Assembly: GCA_965662725.1 (NCBI GenBank)
Contig: CBFIIT010000002.1
Span: 62,001 to 126,000 of the forward strand
From: UBA8337 sp965662725
Lineage (GTDB): Bacteria; Pseudomonadota; Alphaproteobacteria; RS24
Length of the DNA: 64,000 bases
Direction of reading: 5' to 3'
How positions within the stretch are numbered: the stretch's first letter is position 1; every line of letters begins with the position of its first letter. Shown here one piece after another: positions 8,519 through 16,131 of this stretch. The translations under genes and the position numbers were made by a program. A model generated the notes under the pieces. That model did no database searches. It saw nothing but the letters and a program-made list of their open reading frames with translations, and was not told the DNA's origin.

Positions 8519-9916
8519 GTGAAATATATTTCGACCAGAGGCGAGGCACCGGTTTTGGGCTTTGAAGACGCTTTATTGGCCGGTTTGGCGGCTGATGGCG
8601 GTCTTTATGTGCCGGAGAGCTGGCCGCGTCTGTCCGGGGCGATGATTGCCAGCTTCGCCGATAAGCCGTTCACCGAAATTGCGATAGAAGTGCTGCACCC
8701 GTTTATGGGCGATGATGTGCCACGCGCCCGTTTGGCAGAAATGGTCGAAGAAGCCTATGGCGGATTTTACCATGATGATGTGACGCCGATGACCGATATG
8801 GGGGACGGGCATTATTTTCTCGAGCTTTATCACGGCCCGACTTTGGCGTTTAAAGATGTCGCCATGCAATTGCTGGCGCGGCTGATGGATGACGCGCTGA
8901 TACGGCGCGGTGAGCGGGCGACAATTGTCGGCGCGACTTCGGGTGATACGGGAGGCGCGGCAATTGAAGCGTTTCGCGGGCGCGAAGCGGTAGATATGTT
9001 CATTCTGTTTCCTGACGGTCGGGTTTCCGATGTGCAGCGCAAACAAATGACCACGCCCGATGAGCCGAATGTACACACGCTGTCAGTGGATGGCACATTT
9101 GATGATTGTCAGGCCTTGGTCAAAGATATGTTTAATGATGTCGGCTTTCGGCAAGAAATGTCACTGGCCGGTGTTAACTCCATCAATTGGGCGCGGGTAA
9201 TGGCGCAAATAACTTACTATTTTGTCGCTGCGGCCAAATTGGGCGCGCCGGAAAAGCCTGTCGCTTTCTCTGTGCCGACGGGAAATTTCGGCGATATTTT
9301 TGCCGGTTATGTGGCAGCGCAAATGGGCTTGCCGGTGGCGCAATTAATGATTGCAACCAATGTGAATGATATTTTGGCCCGCACTTTAGACAGTGGCGTT
9401 TATGAGACCGATAAGGTGATAGCGACGACCAGCCCATCAATGGATATTCAAGTGTCGAGTAATTTCGAGCGGCTTTTATTTGAAGTCACCGGTCGTGATG
9501 CGGCGCGGGTGCGCGCACTAATGGCTTCGTTAAAACAATCGGGTCGATTTGAAATGACAGCACAGGAATTGCAATTGACGCGGGCTTTATTTGCTGCCGA
9601 ACGCATAGACGAGACGGCGACGCTGGAGGTGATGCGCGCGGTGAAGGCGGATAATGGCTTTCAAATTGACCCGCATAGTGCGGTCGGTATTGGCGCGGCG
9701 CAAAAGGCAATTTTGCCCGAAGGCGTGCCAATGGTGACGCTGGCCACGGCCCATCCGGCAAAATTTCCAAAAGCGGTGATTGAGGCTTATGACGCAGCCC
9801 CTGACACGCCCCAGCGGGTAACCGATTTGCTTGAAAAACCGGAGCATTTTGAACCGGTGGCCAATGATTTACCGGCGGTTGAAAAACTTATTCGTCAGCG
9901 AGCGCGACTTGGCTAG
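8519..9916 (+). CDS. thrC: Threonine synthase
   Basis: ThrC is the PLP enzyme that converts O-phosphohomoserine to threonine. The N-terminal MKYISTRGEAP...DGGLYVPE and the PLP lysine in GPTLAFKD (Lys112) are clear. So are the glycine-rich phosphate loop TSGDTGGAAIEAF and the later VPTGNFGD segment. The 465-residue length fits the long proteobacterial class. The start is a GTG four bases after SURF1, matching the N-terminus of the family. The substrate-forming kinase thrB is also in the window (13325-14299, minus strand) but in a different operon. Confidence 0.95.
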   Translation: MKYISTRGEAPVLGFEDALLAGLAADGGLYVPESWPRLSGAMIASFADKPFTEIAIEVLHPFMGDDVPRARLAEMVEEAYGGFYHDDVTPMTDMGDGHYFLELYHGPTLAFKDVAMQLLARLMDDALIRRGERATIVGATSGDTGGAAIEAFRGREAVDMFILFPDGRVSDVQRKQMTTPDEPNVHTLSVDGTFDDCQALVKDMFNDVGFRQEMSLAGVNSINWARVMAQITYYFVAAAKLGAPEKPVAFSVPTGNFGDIFAGYVAAQMGLPVAQLMIATNVNDILARTLDSGVYETDKVIATTSPSMDIQVSSNFERLLFEVTGRDAARVRALMASLKQSGRFEMTAQELQLTRALFAAERIDETATLEVMRAVKADNGFQIDPHSAVGIGAAQKAILPEGVPMVTLATAHPAKFPKAVIEAYDAAPDTPQRVTDLLEKPEHFEPVANDLPAVEKLIRQRARLG

Positions 9917-10853
9917 GGTGCTGCATTTTATTTTGCTGGCGGCGACCCTTTCAATGGCGCCGCTCATCTGGATGACGCCGGCCAAAGCGTCTGACCCATT
10001 GCGCTTGAAAGAAAATTTCCGGCTGCTGGAATTATCGCCTTATATGCGAACGACAGAAGATGGCGGCAAAGTATTTGCCATTCAAAATGGCGGTACACGA
10101 AACCTGTCTCTCATTATTGAGCGGCTGCCGCAAAATGATTTGGCGGTGGCTGTCGGCTTGGTGTCGTCAAATCATCCGCCCTTGCGTTTATTTTCTTCCG
10201 ACGACCGTGAATTCGCCGCCCGCCCGGGGCATCCGGAACGGTTGCAATTTGATGTGCCGCCGAATGCGGTGCAGAGCTTTTACCTGCCCGCCGGATTGCT
10301 GGTCGGTGCGCATGATGATTTATACTTGTGGTCACCGGCAGAATATTCAGCGCATGAAAATCGCCGCCAAACATTTCGCAGTAGTTTGATGTTATTGCTC
10401 AGCGTGCTGACTGTCGCCGCCATTGCCACGACCATTTTACGCCGCTCGCGCCGCGCCACTTATGCGGTGGTGATGGGGCTTGGCCTTACGGTTTTGCTGG
10501 GCAGCCTGTGGATGCGCGATATTGTGCCAATGCAATTTGAGTATTTAATGGCTGAAAGATTGAACGCCATTCGTATTGCGCTGGCCATGGGCGTTTTCAT
10601 GAGCTTGCTGGCGCATGTGAACCTTGTTATCCGACAAATCGTCAATCGCAATTATTGGACGCGGGTCATTATCATCAGCGATATGTTGCTCATCAGTTCG
10701 GCTTTGGCCTGGGCGACGCAGATTTACAATCCTGATTTTGCCGGCCTGTTATCGGTCGAGTTGGCGCATATGGGGCTGGCAGCAACCGGTGCCAGTGTGT
10801 TTCTTGGCGCGATATTTGTGCCCGATAGAAGCGGTAATAGCTGGTTGTCTTAA
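9864..10853 (+). CDS. Unassigned membrane protein with exported domain and about five helices
   Basis: I do not recognise a specific family. After a basic N-terminus comes a signal-like hydrophobic stretch ending near TPAKA. A periplasmic region of about 150 residues follows, then five hydrophobic helices toward the end (MLLLSVLTVAAIA, YAVVMGLGLTVLLG, IRIALAMGVFMSLLA, IIISDMLLISSALA and MGLAATGASVFLG). An exported beta-type domain followed by a helix bundle resembles the sensor half of 7TMR-DISM receptors, but no kinase, GGDEF or EAL output domain follows. The start is uncertain. ATG 9864 has a GGTGG site but overlaps thrC by 53 bases, ATG 9831 overlaps by 86, and TTG 9909 or GTG 9918 would sit at the thrC stop. 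The gene ends four bases into the convergent yqgE-type gene. Confidence 0.6.
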   Translation: MIYRRLKNLFVSERDLARVLHFILLAATLSMAPLIWMTPAKASDPLRLKENFRLLELSPYMRTTEDGGKVFAIQNGGTRNLSLIIERLPQNDLAVAVGLVSSNHPPLRLFSSDDREFAARPGHPERLQFDVPPNAVQSFYLPAGLLVGAHDDLYLWSPAEYSAHENRRQTFRSSLMLLLSVLTVAAIATTILRRSRRATYAVVMGLGLTVLLGSLWMRDIVPMQFEYLMAERLNAIRIALAMGVFMSLLAHVNLVIRQIVNRNYWTRVIIISDMLLISSALAWATQIYNPDFAGLLSVELAHMGLAATGASVFLGAIFVPDRSGNSWLS

Positions 10854-11416
10854 GCTTCCCCGCCGCTTTGGCTGAGCATTGCCAAATCAATTCCAAGCCG
10901 CTTTATCAGCCGCGCGTAAAGCGCCTGCGTATCGGGGTCGAACACATCGGCGACAGTGGCCGGCGCTATCAGCCAAGCATTATCTTGAATTTCATTTTCC
11001 AATTGCCCCGGCCCCCATCCGGCATAGCCAAGCACCAAACGCATATGGTCGGGGCCGCGTGCTTTCGCTGCCTGCACCAAAATATCCAGCCCTTGCGTCA
11101 CGCCAATCGGCAAGGCGTCATCATCGCCCTCATTATCTTCTTCATTGTAAAGCACAAAGCCGCTTTCCGGTTGCACAGGGCCGCCGATAAAAACCGGCAG
11201 ATTGCGTAAGCCGGTTTGCGAAACGCTTGTCGGTAAATTGCTGGCAATCTCGCCCAATGTCAGCCCATCGGTCGGGCGATTGACAACAAATCCCATCGCC
11301 CCTTCCGCGTCATGGCCGAGAATATAAATGACGCTGCGTTCAAAACGCTCATCGCCCATAGCCGGCATGGCCAGCAAAAACCGGCCACGCAAATTTATGT
11401 CAGCCTCTGCCTTCAT
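10850..11416 (-). CDS. YqgE/AlgH family protein (UPF0301, DUF179)
   Basis: This 188-residue protein has the DUF179 signature: an N-terminal LRGRFLLAMPAMGDERFERSV stretch, GAMGFVVNRPT, and a glycine-rich GYAGWGPGQLENEI segment. Family members are cytoplasmic proteins of unclear role; some were linked to alginate regulation (AlgH). The ATG at 11416 fits the family N-terminus. The gene diverges from the DsbD-type gene at 11509. Its 3' end overlaps the preceding plus-strand gene by four bases. Confidence 0.9.
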   Translation of the reverse strand: MKAEADINLRGRFLLAMPAMGDERFERSVIYILGHDAEGAMGFVVNRPTDGLTLGEIASNLPTSVSQTGLRNLPVFIGGPVQPESGFVLYNEEDNEGDDDALPIGVTQGLDILVQAAKARGPDHMRLVLGYAGWGPGQLENEIQDNAWLIAPATVADVFDPDTQALYARLIKRLGIDLAMLSQSGGEA

Positions 11417-11508
11417 GCCAAAACTCTAGGCGGCACGGCGCTGCGAAACAATCATGATTTTTATTTATCCGTCTCGTTTTGAGCACATGAAGCGTGTATA
11501 TTGTGCGC

Positions 11509-12381
11509 ATGAGAATGCGTTTTCGCCCTTACTTATTGGCTCTTTTGCCTTTGCTGTCAGTGTTGTCGACACCGGCAATAGCTTTGGTTGACGGTCCTTG
11601 GATTGACCGTGAACCGGCGCGTTATCGGCTGATTGCCGCCGAAATAGACGGTGTGCCCCATGCTGCGCTGCAAATGCAATTAAAGCCGGGCTGGCATACA
11701 TATTGGCGCTATCCGGGTGCCAGTGGCTTTGCGCCGGAATTTGATTTTAGCGAAAGCCGCCGCATCACCACGCGCGCTCCGATTTTCCCGGCCCCTTATT
11801 TTTTTGACGATGGGGTGGGCGGTTATAATGGGTACAAGGATGAGGCGGGATTTGTCTTTCCGTTGATTATGCAAAAAACCGGTGAATTGCAATTACGCGG
11901 CATGATTGGGGTATGCCGCGAGGTTTGTGTGCCGATGGAAGTGGCACAGAAACTGGTCTTCAATCGCGACGGCCTTAAGACATCACCGCATAAATCAGCG
12001 ATTAAGGCCTTGCTGGATGCGGCCCCGCAACAGCCGTCAGCCGATCTGGTTATCCGTTCAGCCAGTTTTGACGGCGTATCTGTTCAATTGGTCGTCAATG
12101 GCCGCGCCTTGGAAGAGGTCAGCGTGATTGCCATTCCCGGCCCGCATGATGTATTCGGTTTGCCGCGTGTGGTTGGCCGCCATGCAGATGGCTATTTATT
12201 GGAGATGCCGGCGTGGTCAAAACTTGACCATCCGCTGATTGGCCGTAAATTGAGTTTTATCGTGCGCTCGGGCGCGCGCGCCATTGAACAAGACATTATG
12301 GTGCGTGACCATAGCCTGTTGCCGCTAACACCGAACAGCTTACCGAAAGAGGAGCCGAAAAATGACAATCAAACCCGGTGA
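11509..12381 (+). CDS. Exported protein with DsbD N-terminal (alpha) domain
   Basis: The protein has a clear signal peptide (about residues 1-26, ending STPAIA). An immunoglobulin-like domain follows, of the type found at the N-terminus of the thiol-disulfide reductase DsbD. The WHTYWRYPG segment and the Cys pair in GVCREVCVPME are the family marks. The membrane and thioredoxin domains of full DsbD are absent, so it is probably a free-standing periplasmic thiol-redox partner. ATG 11509 is preferred over the GTG at 11494 because it gives a compact basic n-region; ATG 11515 is also possible. Its last 20 bases overlap the peroxiredoxin gene, suggesting translational coupling and a shared redox role. 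Confidence 0.8.
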   Translation: MRMRFRPYLLALLPLLSVLSTPAIALVDGPWIDREPARYRLIAAEIDGVPHAALQMQLKPGWHTYWRYPGASGFAPEFDFSESRRITTRAPIFPAPYFFDDGVGGYNGYKDEAGFVFPLIMQKTGELQLRGMIGVCREVCVPMEVAQKLVFNRDGLKTSPHKSAIKALLDAAPQQPSADLVIRSASFDGVSVQLVVNGRALEEVSVIAIPGPHDVFGLPRVVGRHADGYLLEMPAWSKLDHPLIGRKLSFIVRSGARAIEQDIMVRDHSLLPLTPNSLPKEEPKNDNQTR

Positions 12382-12850
12382 TAAATTACCTGACGTCCAG
12401 CTTATGCATCTTGGCGATGCCGGACCGTCCCCGATCAGCACGGAAGAATTATTCGGCAATAAGACCGTTGCGTTATTTGCCGTGCCGGGCGCTTTCACGC
12501 CGACTTGTTCGAACCAGCATTTGCCGGGTTTTATCGAGAAATCGGAAGAACTGCGTGATGCCGGTGTCGATACGATTGTTTGCATGTCAGTGAATGATGC
12601 CTTTGTAATGGGCGCATGGGGCCAGCAACAAGGGGCCAATGGCAAAGTGATGATGGTGGCTGACGGCAATGCCGAATTGACTGAAAAAATGGGCCTGTCT
12701 ATGGACGGTTCCGGCTTCGGCATGGGCACACGCTCGCTGCGTTATTCAATGATTATTCGCGATTCTATTGTCGAAACATTGAATGTTGAGCAAAACCCCG
12801 GCACGGCGGTTGATAGCGGGGCGGAAAATCTGCTCAGCCAGCTTGGATAA
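12362..12850 (+). CDS. Peroxiredoxin (Prx5-like)
   Basis: This is a 162-residue thiol peroxidase of the AhpC/TSA superfamily, Prx5 type. It reduces hydroperoxides through a peroxidatic cysteine. The catalytic motif is seen as VPGAFTPTCSNQHLPGF, with the cysteine near residue 49. The later Arg/Trp region is GAWGQQQGANGKVMMVADGNAEL. There is no fused glutaredoxin domain, so the reductant must be supplied in trans. GAGGAG lies upstream, inside the end of the preceding DsbD-type gene. It converges on rnhA, a common alphaproteobacterial neighbourhood. Confidence 0.92.
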   Translation: MTIKPGDKLPDVQLMHLGDAGPSPISTEELFGNKTVALFAVPGAFTPTCSNQHLPGFIEKSEELRDAGVDTIVCMSVNDAFVMGAWGQQQGANGKVMMVADGNAELTEKMGLSMDGSGFGMGTRSLRYSMIIRDSIVETLNVEQNPGTAVDSGAENLLSQLG

Positions 12851-12851
12851 T

Positions 12852-12913
12852 CCCTATAAATAGGGTGCCATGACCTGTTCTCGCGGCAGGCCCCCTATAA
12901 ATAGGGTGCCATG
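12852..12913. repeat. 41-bp-period direct repeat at the 3' end of rnhA
   Basis: An exact 21-base sequence beginning CCCTATAAATAGGG occurs at 12852-12872 and again at 12893-12913. The second copy is the last codons and stop of rnhA (minus strand). The first lies in the space between the peroxiredoxin and rnhA. The 20 bases between them contain a small CCTG...CAGG inverted repeat. CCCTAT/ATAGGG is itself a six-pair inverted repeat with a two-base loop. A local tandem duplication of the gene end is the simplest explanation. Confidence 0.85.
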
Positions 12914-13323
12914 CCTTGACGCGCCAGTTCATCGGCGCGTTCATTTCCGGCATGGCCGGCATGGCCTTTCACCCAGTGCCACTCAATTTTATGGCGGGCG
13001 CATTGGCTGTCCAGCATCTGCCATAAATCAACATTTTTAACCGGCTTTTTGGCGGCGGTTTTCCAGCCACGCGCTTTCCAGTTTTTAATCCAACTGGTCA
13101 TCCCGTCTTTGACATATGTGCTGTCTGTCGTCAGATGAACCGCGCTGTCATCGGGCAGACTTTTCAGCGCTTCAATAGCGGCCAGTAATTCCATCCGATT
13201 ATTGGTTGTTGCCGCCTCACCGCCGGTTAATTCTGTCTCGCCGTCAGGGCTGACAATCAACGCCCCCCAGCCGCCCGGGCCGGGATTGCCCGAACAGGCA
13301 CCATCGGTGAAAATCTCATACAT
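12895..13323 (-). CDS. rnhA: Ribonuclease HI
   Basis: RNase HI cuts the RNA strand of RNA/DNA hybrids. All four catalytic acidic residues can be placed: Asp in FTDGACSGNPGPGGWG, Glu in NNRMELLAAIEAL, Asp in LTTDSTYV, and Asp in GNERADELA. The protein is 142 residues from ATG 13323, the normal size; an upstream in-frame codon at 13353 would add ten residues overlapping thrB and is unlikely. It starts two bases after the thrB stop, so it is the last gene of the ispH-thrB-rnhA operon. Its final codons form one copy of the direct repeat described at 12852-12913. Confidence 0.95.
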   Translation of the reverse strand: MYEIFTDGACSGNPGPGGWGALIVSPDGETELTGGEAATTNNRMELLAAIEALKSLPDDSAVHLTTDSTYVKDGMTSWIKNWKARGWKTAAKKPVKNVDLWQMLDSQCARHKIEWHWVKGHAGHAGNERADELARQGMAPYL

Positions 13324-13324
13324 A

Positions 13325-14299
13325 TTAACGCTCCAATCCGTAATCGGCAGCACTGTTTACATGCCGGTGAAACCGCAAACGGCGCAGATAGTCTATCGGG
13401 TTTTTCGGCGTCACCAGCGCTTCTTCCGGCCGGTTCAGCCAATCATAAAGCCTTGTCGTCAAAAACCGCATTGCCGCGCCCGATGCCAATATTGGCAGCG
13501 CGTCAATTTCAGCTTCAGACATGGGACGCACGTCTTGATATCCGGCCAGAAGCGCCCGCGCTTTGGTGATGTTGAAATTAACATCCGCTTCAAAACACCA
13601 CGCATTCAGCATAATTGCCAAATCATAGGCAAGAATATCATGGCAGGCGAAATAGAAATCAATCAGCCCGCTGACTTTTCCGTTTTCAAAAAATACATTA
13701 TCGGGAAATAAATCGGCATGAATGACGCCTTGCGGCAAATCATTTGGCCAGGCCGCTTCAATGCGTTCCAATTCGGCTTGCATAAACTCAGCCAGGCCCG
13801 GAGCCGCTTCATCGGCCCGCCCCGCGCTGGCCTCATGCAAGGCGCGCCAATTGGCCAAGCCTTGCGAGTTGGCACGCTTTAGGGCAAACCCGTCTCCGGC
13901 CAAATGTAATTGAGCCAATGCGGCACCGACAGCGCGGCATTGCTCAGGCCTCGGCGTAATGGTTGAGCGACCGTTTAGAAAACTGACCAAGGCAGCGGGA
14001 CGTCCGGCCAGATTGCCGAATAGCGTTTCGTCTTGGCGCGGCAACGGGGTGGGGCAGTCAATGCCGGCCGCCGCCAAATGCTGCATCAGGCCAAGAAAAT
14101 ATGGCAAATCATTCGGGTCAACGCCGGTCTGCGTGTCTTCATATAGCGTCAATATCAGCCTGCGCTGCGGCGTCTCCAGCAAATAATTGGAGTTTTGAAC
14201 CCCCGCGGCAATGCCTTTAAAAGCGTTGACCTCTATCGCTCCATAATCAGCCATGAATGTGGCCAATTGCGCCTCAGTAATTTGCGTAAAAACAGCCAT
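13325..14299 (-). CDS. thrB: Homoserine kinase (ThrB, APH-fold type)
   Basis: ThrB phosphorylates homoserine for threonine synthesis. This 324-residue protein is the aminoglycoside-phosphotransferase-fold type used by alphaproteobacteria. The N-terminus has AAGVQNSNYLLET. The catalytic loop is VIHADLFPDNVFF (His-x-Asp...Asn), and the metal-binding Asp is in GLIDFYFACHDILAYDLA. It begins immediately after the ispH stop (no gap) and ends one base before rnhA, so the three genes are tightly coupled. The product of its reaction is the substrate of thrC at 8519-9916. Confidence 0.93.
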   Translation of the reverse strand: MAVFTQITEAQLATFMADYGAIEVNAFKGIAAGVQNSNYLLETPQRRLILTLYEDTQTGVDPNDLPYFLGLMQHLAAAGIDCPTPLPRQDETLFGNLAGRPAALVSFLNGRSTITPRPEQCRAVGAALAQLHLAGDGFALKRANSQGLANWRALHEASAGRADEAAPGLAEFMQAELERIEAAWPNDLPQGVIHADLFPDNVFFENGKVSGLIDFYFACHDILAYDLAIMLNAWCFEADVNFNITKARALLAGYQDVRPMSEAEIDALPILASGAAMRFLTTRLYDWLNRPEEALVTPKNPIDYLRRLRFHRHVNSAADYGLER

Positions 14300-15247
14300 T
14301 TACGCGCTCCGCAAATCACGCGGCAGTTTGAAGCTGACATTTTCATTCAGCCCATCCAGCTCATCGACTGACAGGGTAAAACGCGCGGCGAAAGCGTCGA
14401 TCACTTCCAGTGTGATTTCTTCCGGCGCGGAAGCACCGGCGGTCAAACCGATATGGTGCGCAGCATTGATGCCGCTCCAATCAATATCGTCAGCTCCGCC
14501 GATTAAATCGGCACGGGGACAACCGGCTTGCCGCGCCACTTCAACCAGCCTTTGCGAATTGGATGAATTGGGTGCGCCGATAACCAGCACGCGATCGACT
14601 TTCGCGGCTAAATCTTGCACCGCTTGCTGCCGATTGGTTGTGGCATAGCAAATATCATCCTTATGCGGCTCGGCAATATCGGGAAAGCGTTGCTTCAAAG
14701 CGGCAACAATATCGGCCGTATCGCTAACCGATAATGTGGTTTGCGTAGCATAGGCCAGCGGCCCGTCGGGCGGCGCAATGTTGTGCGCATCCGCAACTGT
14801 TTCAATCAGGCTGATGGCCCCGTCCGGCACTTGCCCCATTGTGCCGATAACTTCCGGATGACCGGCATGGCCGATAAGCAGAATATGGCGGTTATTTTCA
14901 TAATGGCGTTCGGTCTCAATATGCACTTTCGAAACCAGAGGGCAGGTTGCGTCCAACCAATTCAGGCCGCGCGCATTGGCCGCTTGCGGTACCGATTTGG
15001 CAACCCCATGGGCTGAGAAAATCACCGGTCGGTCATCCGGCACTGCATCCAATTCATTTACAAATACCGCGCCCAAATCGCGTAAGCGATTGACAACGCG
15101 TTTATTATGGACAATTTCGTGGCGCACATAGACTGGCGCGCCATATTTTTCCAGCGCCCGTTCAACAATCAATACGGCACGGTCCACACCGGCGCAAAAG
15201 CCACGCGGTTTGGCGAGTGTCAATTTGATGGCCGGTTTTTCCGTCAC
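14300..15247 (-). CDS. ispH: 4-hydroxy-3-methylbut-2-enyl diphosphate reductase
   Basis: IspH is the iron-sulfur enzyme for the last step of the MEP isoprenoid pathway. The three cluster cysteines are visible: Cys18 in PRGFCAGVDRA, Cys102 in DATCPLV and Cys200 in DICYATTNRQ. The catalytic TNRQ region and the GAPNSSNSQRL segment also fit. I chose the GTG at 15247 because it gives MTEKPAIKLTLAKPRG, the usual N-terminus, in a 315-residue protein. AAGGA lies seven bases upstream of it. The frame stays open upstream to 15652, but that part is antisense to the lipoprotein gene and not family-like. IspE of the same pathway is at 39636. Confidence 0.93.
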   Translation of the reverse strand: MTEKPAIKLTLAKPRGFCAGVDRAVLIVERALEKYGAPVYVRHEIVHNKRVVNRLRDLGAVFVNELDAVPDDRPVIFSAHGVAKSVPQAANARGLNWLDATCPLVSKVHIETERHYENNRHILLIGHAGHPEVIGTMGQVPDGAISLIETVADAHNIAPPDGPLAYATQTTLSVSDTADIVAALKQRFPDIAEPHKDDICYATTNRQQAVQDLAAKVDRVLVIGAPNSSNSQRLVEVARQAGCPRADLIGGADDIDWSGINAAHHIGLTAGASAPEEITLEVIDAFAARFTLSVDELDGLNENVSFKLPRDLRSA

Positions 15248-15341
15248 GCCGGTTTCCTTTACAGTCCCAATCGAATGTTTTATTGAATGAGCCGCGCGCC
15301 GCGTCAAGCGGTTTGCCGCCAATGAGAGGGCTGTCACCATT

Positions 15342-15836
15342 ATGGCACGTAATTTGAAACAGTTTACCGGCGTTTTTTCCTTATTTGTCATGGCCGCTGC
15401 ACTGAGCGGATGCGCGCGTTTGGGGCTAAGCGAATTGGAAACGCGGCTGTGTCCGCCGGTCGATATTTTGGCGACAACGGACACATTGCCATTGGGTGAT
15501 AAGCGCGCCTCATTGCGCGATGCGTCGCTAAAATGCTTCGTAAAAAGCAGCGATAATGCGCTGATGGCTGAAGTCACAATCCGTGGTAATGCGGCTGTCG
15601 GTTCGCAATTGCCGATATTCATTGCCGCGCTGGATCGCGACGACAAAATCATTGCCCGCGTGCAATATAAGCTGACCGCCCGCGATAAGCGCTTCAGCCT
15701 GACTTTGCCGGCTTTCGCCTATGGCACAAAAGGCGATGATAAAAAACCGCGCTTGGTTGCCGGGTTTATTTTAACCGAGCAGCAATTGGACGATAATCGC
15801 GCCGCATATGGCAAGCAATTGGGTCTGGTTGATTAA
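15342..15836 (+). CDS. Putative lipoprotein, 164 aa
   Basis: I do not recognise the family. The N-terminus is a lipoprotein signal: a basic start, a hydrophobic core and a lipobox ALSGC with the cysteine near residue 24. The mature part is about 140 residues, probably mostly beta strand, with a second cysteine in RLCPPVDIL and a third in LKCFVKSS. It diverges from ispH, with about 94 bases between the starts, and precedes the glycine riboswitch. A role in the cell envelope is likely from the lipobox alone; nothing more specific can be said. Confidence 0.7.
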   Translation: MARNLKQFTGVFSLFVMAAALSGCARLGLSELETRLCPPVDILATTDTLPLGDKRASLRDASLKCFVKSSDNALMAEVTIRGNAAVGSQLPIFIAALDRDDKIIARVQYKLTARDKRFSLTLPAFAYGTKGDDKKPRLVAGFILTEQQLDDNRAAYGKQLGLVD

Positions 15837-15881
15837 TTCACAACAGATTGTCGGTTTCGCGCCGCTGCGACCTTGCTGTCA

Positions 15882-15909
15882 TTGACTCTTCCCGACTCGC
15901 GCGTAATTT
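15882..15909 (+). promoter_or_regulatory. Putative promoter of the gcv operon with two GACTC sites
   Basis: TTGACT (15882-15887) and TAATTT (15904-15909) are separated by 16 bases and lie just upstream of the riboswitch. Two GACTC sequences (15884-15888 and 15894-15898) sit in this promoter exactly ten bases apart. They match the GANTC target of the CcrM-type methylase encoded at 21192. Confidence 0.4.
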
Positions 15910-15927
15910 AAGCTATACAGATGACCC

Positions 15928-16082
15928 GCACGGGAGACACCGTTTTTGAAACGGGGCCGAAGGAGCAACCGCCCTCGGAAACTCTCAGGCAAAAGGACCG
16001 TGCGGCGATGACACTCTGGAAAGCAGTCGGCTTATGGCGCGGCTCACCGAAGGGGTAAATCTCTCAGGTTCAAACGACAGAG
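15928..16082 (+). ncRNA. Tandem glycine riboswitch
   Basis: Two consecutive glycine aptamers precede gcvT. Aptamer one (about 15928-16003) starts GCACGGGAGA, contains GAAACGGGGCCGAAGGAGCAA and ends GGACCGTGC, so that its ends pair. Aptamer two (about 16014-16082) starts CTCTGGAAAGC, contains CACCGAAGGGGTAAATCTCTCAGG and ends CAGAG, pairing with its start. Both have the conserved CTCTCAGG core. Known members switch on glycine cleavage when glycine is high. A short CCGGAA/TTCCGG hairpin at about 16093-16107 lies between the second aptamer and the gcvT start and may be part of the expression platform; it has no U tract. Confidence 0.95.
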
Positions 16083-16131
16083 GAGGGTGAGGCCGGAATG
16101 GTTCCGGTTGCACACTCAGGAGTCGTTACCA

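Noticed and set aside
12852..12913. Two-copy repeat as a mini-CRISPR or insertion footprint
   Set aside because: One copy is the coding end of rnhA and there are no element ends, target-site duplications or transposase.
15248..15652. Long N-terminal extension of ispH (135 more codons open)
   Set aside because: It is antisense to the lipoprotein gene, has no family similarity, and a GTG with a good ribosome site at 15247 gives the normal IspH start.
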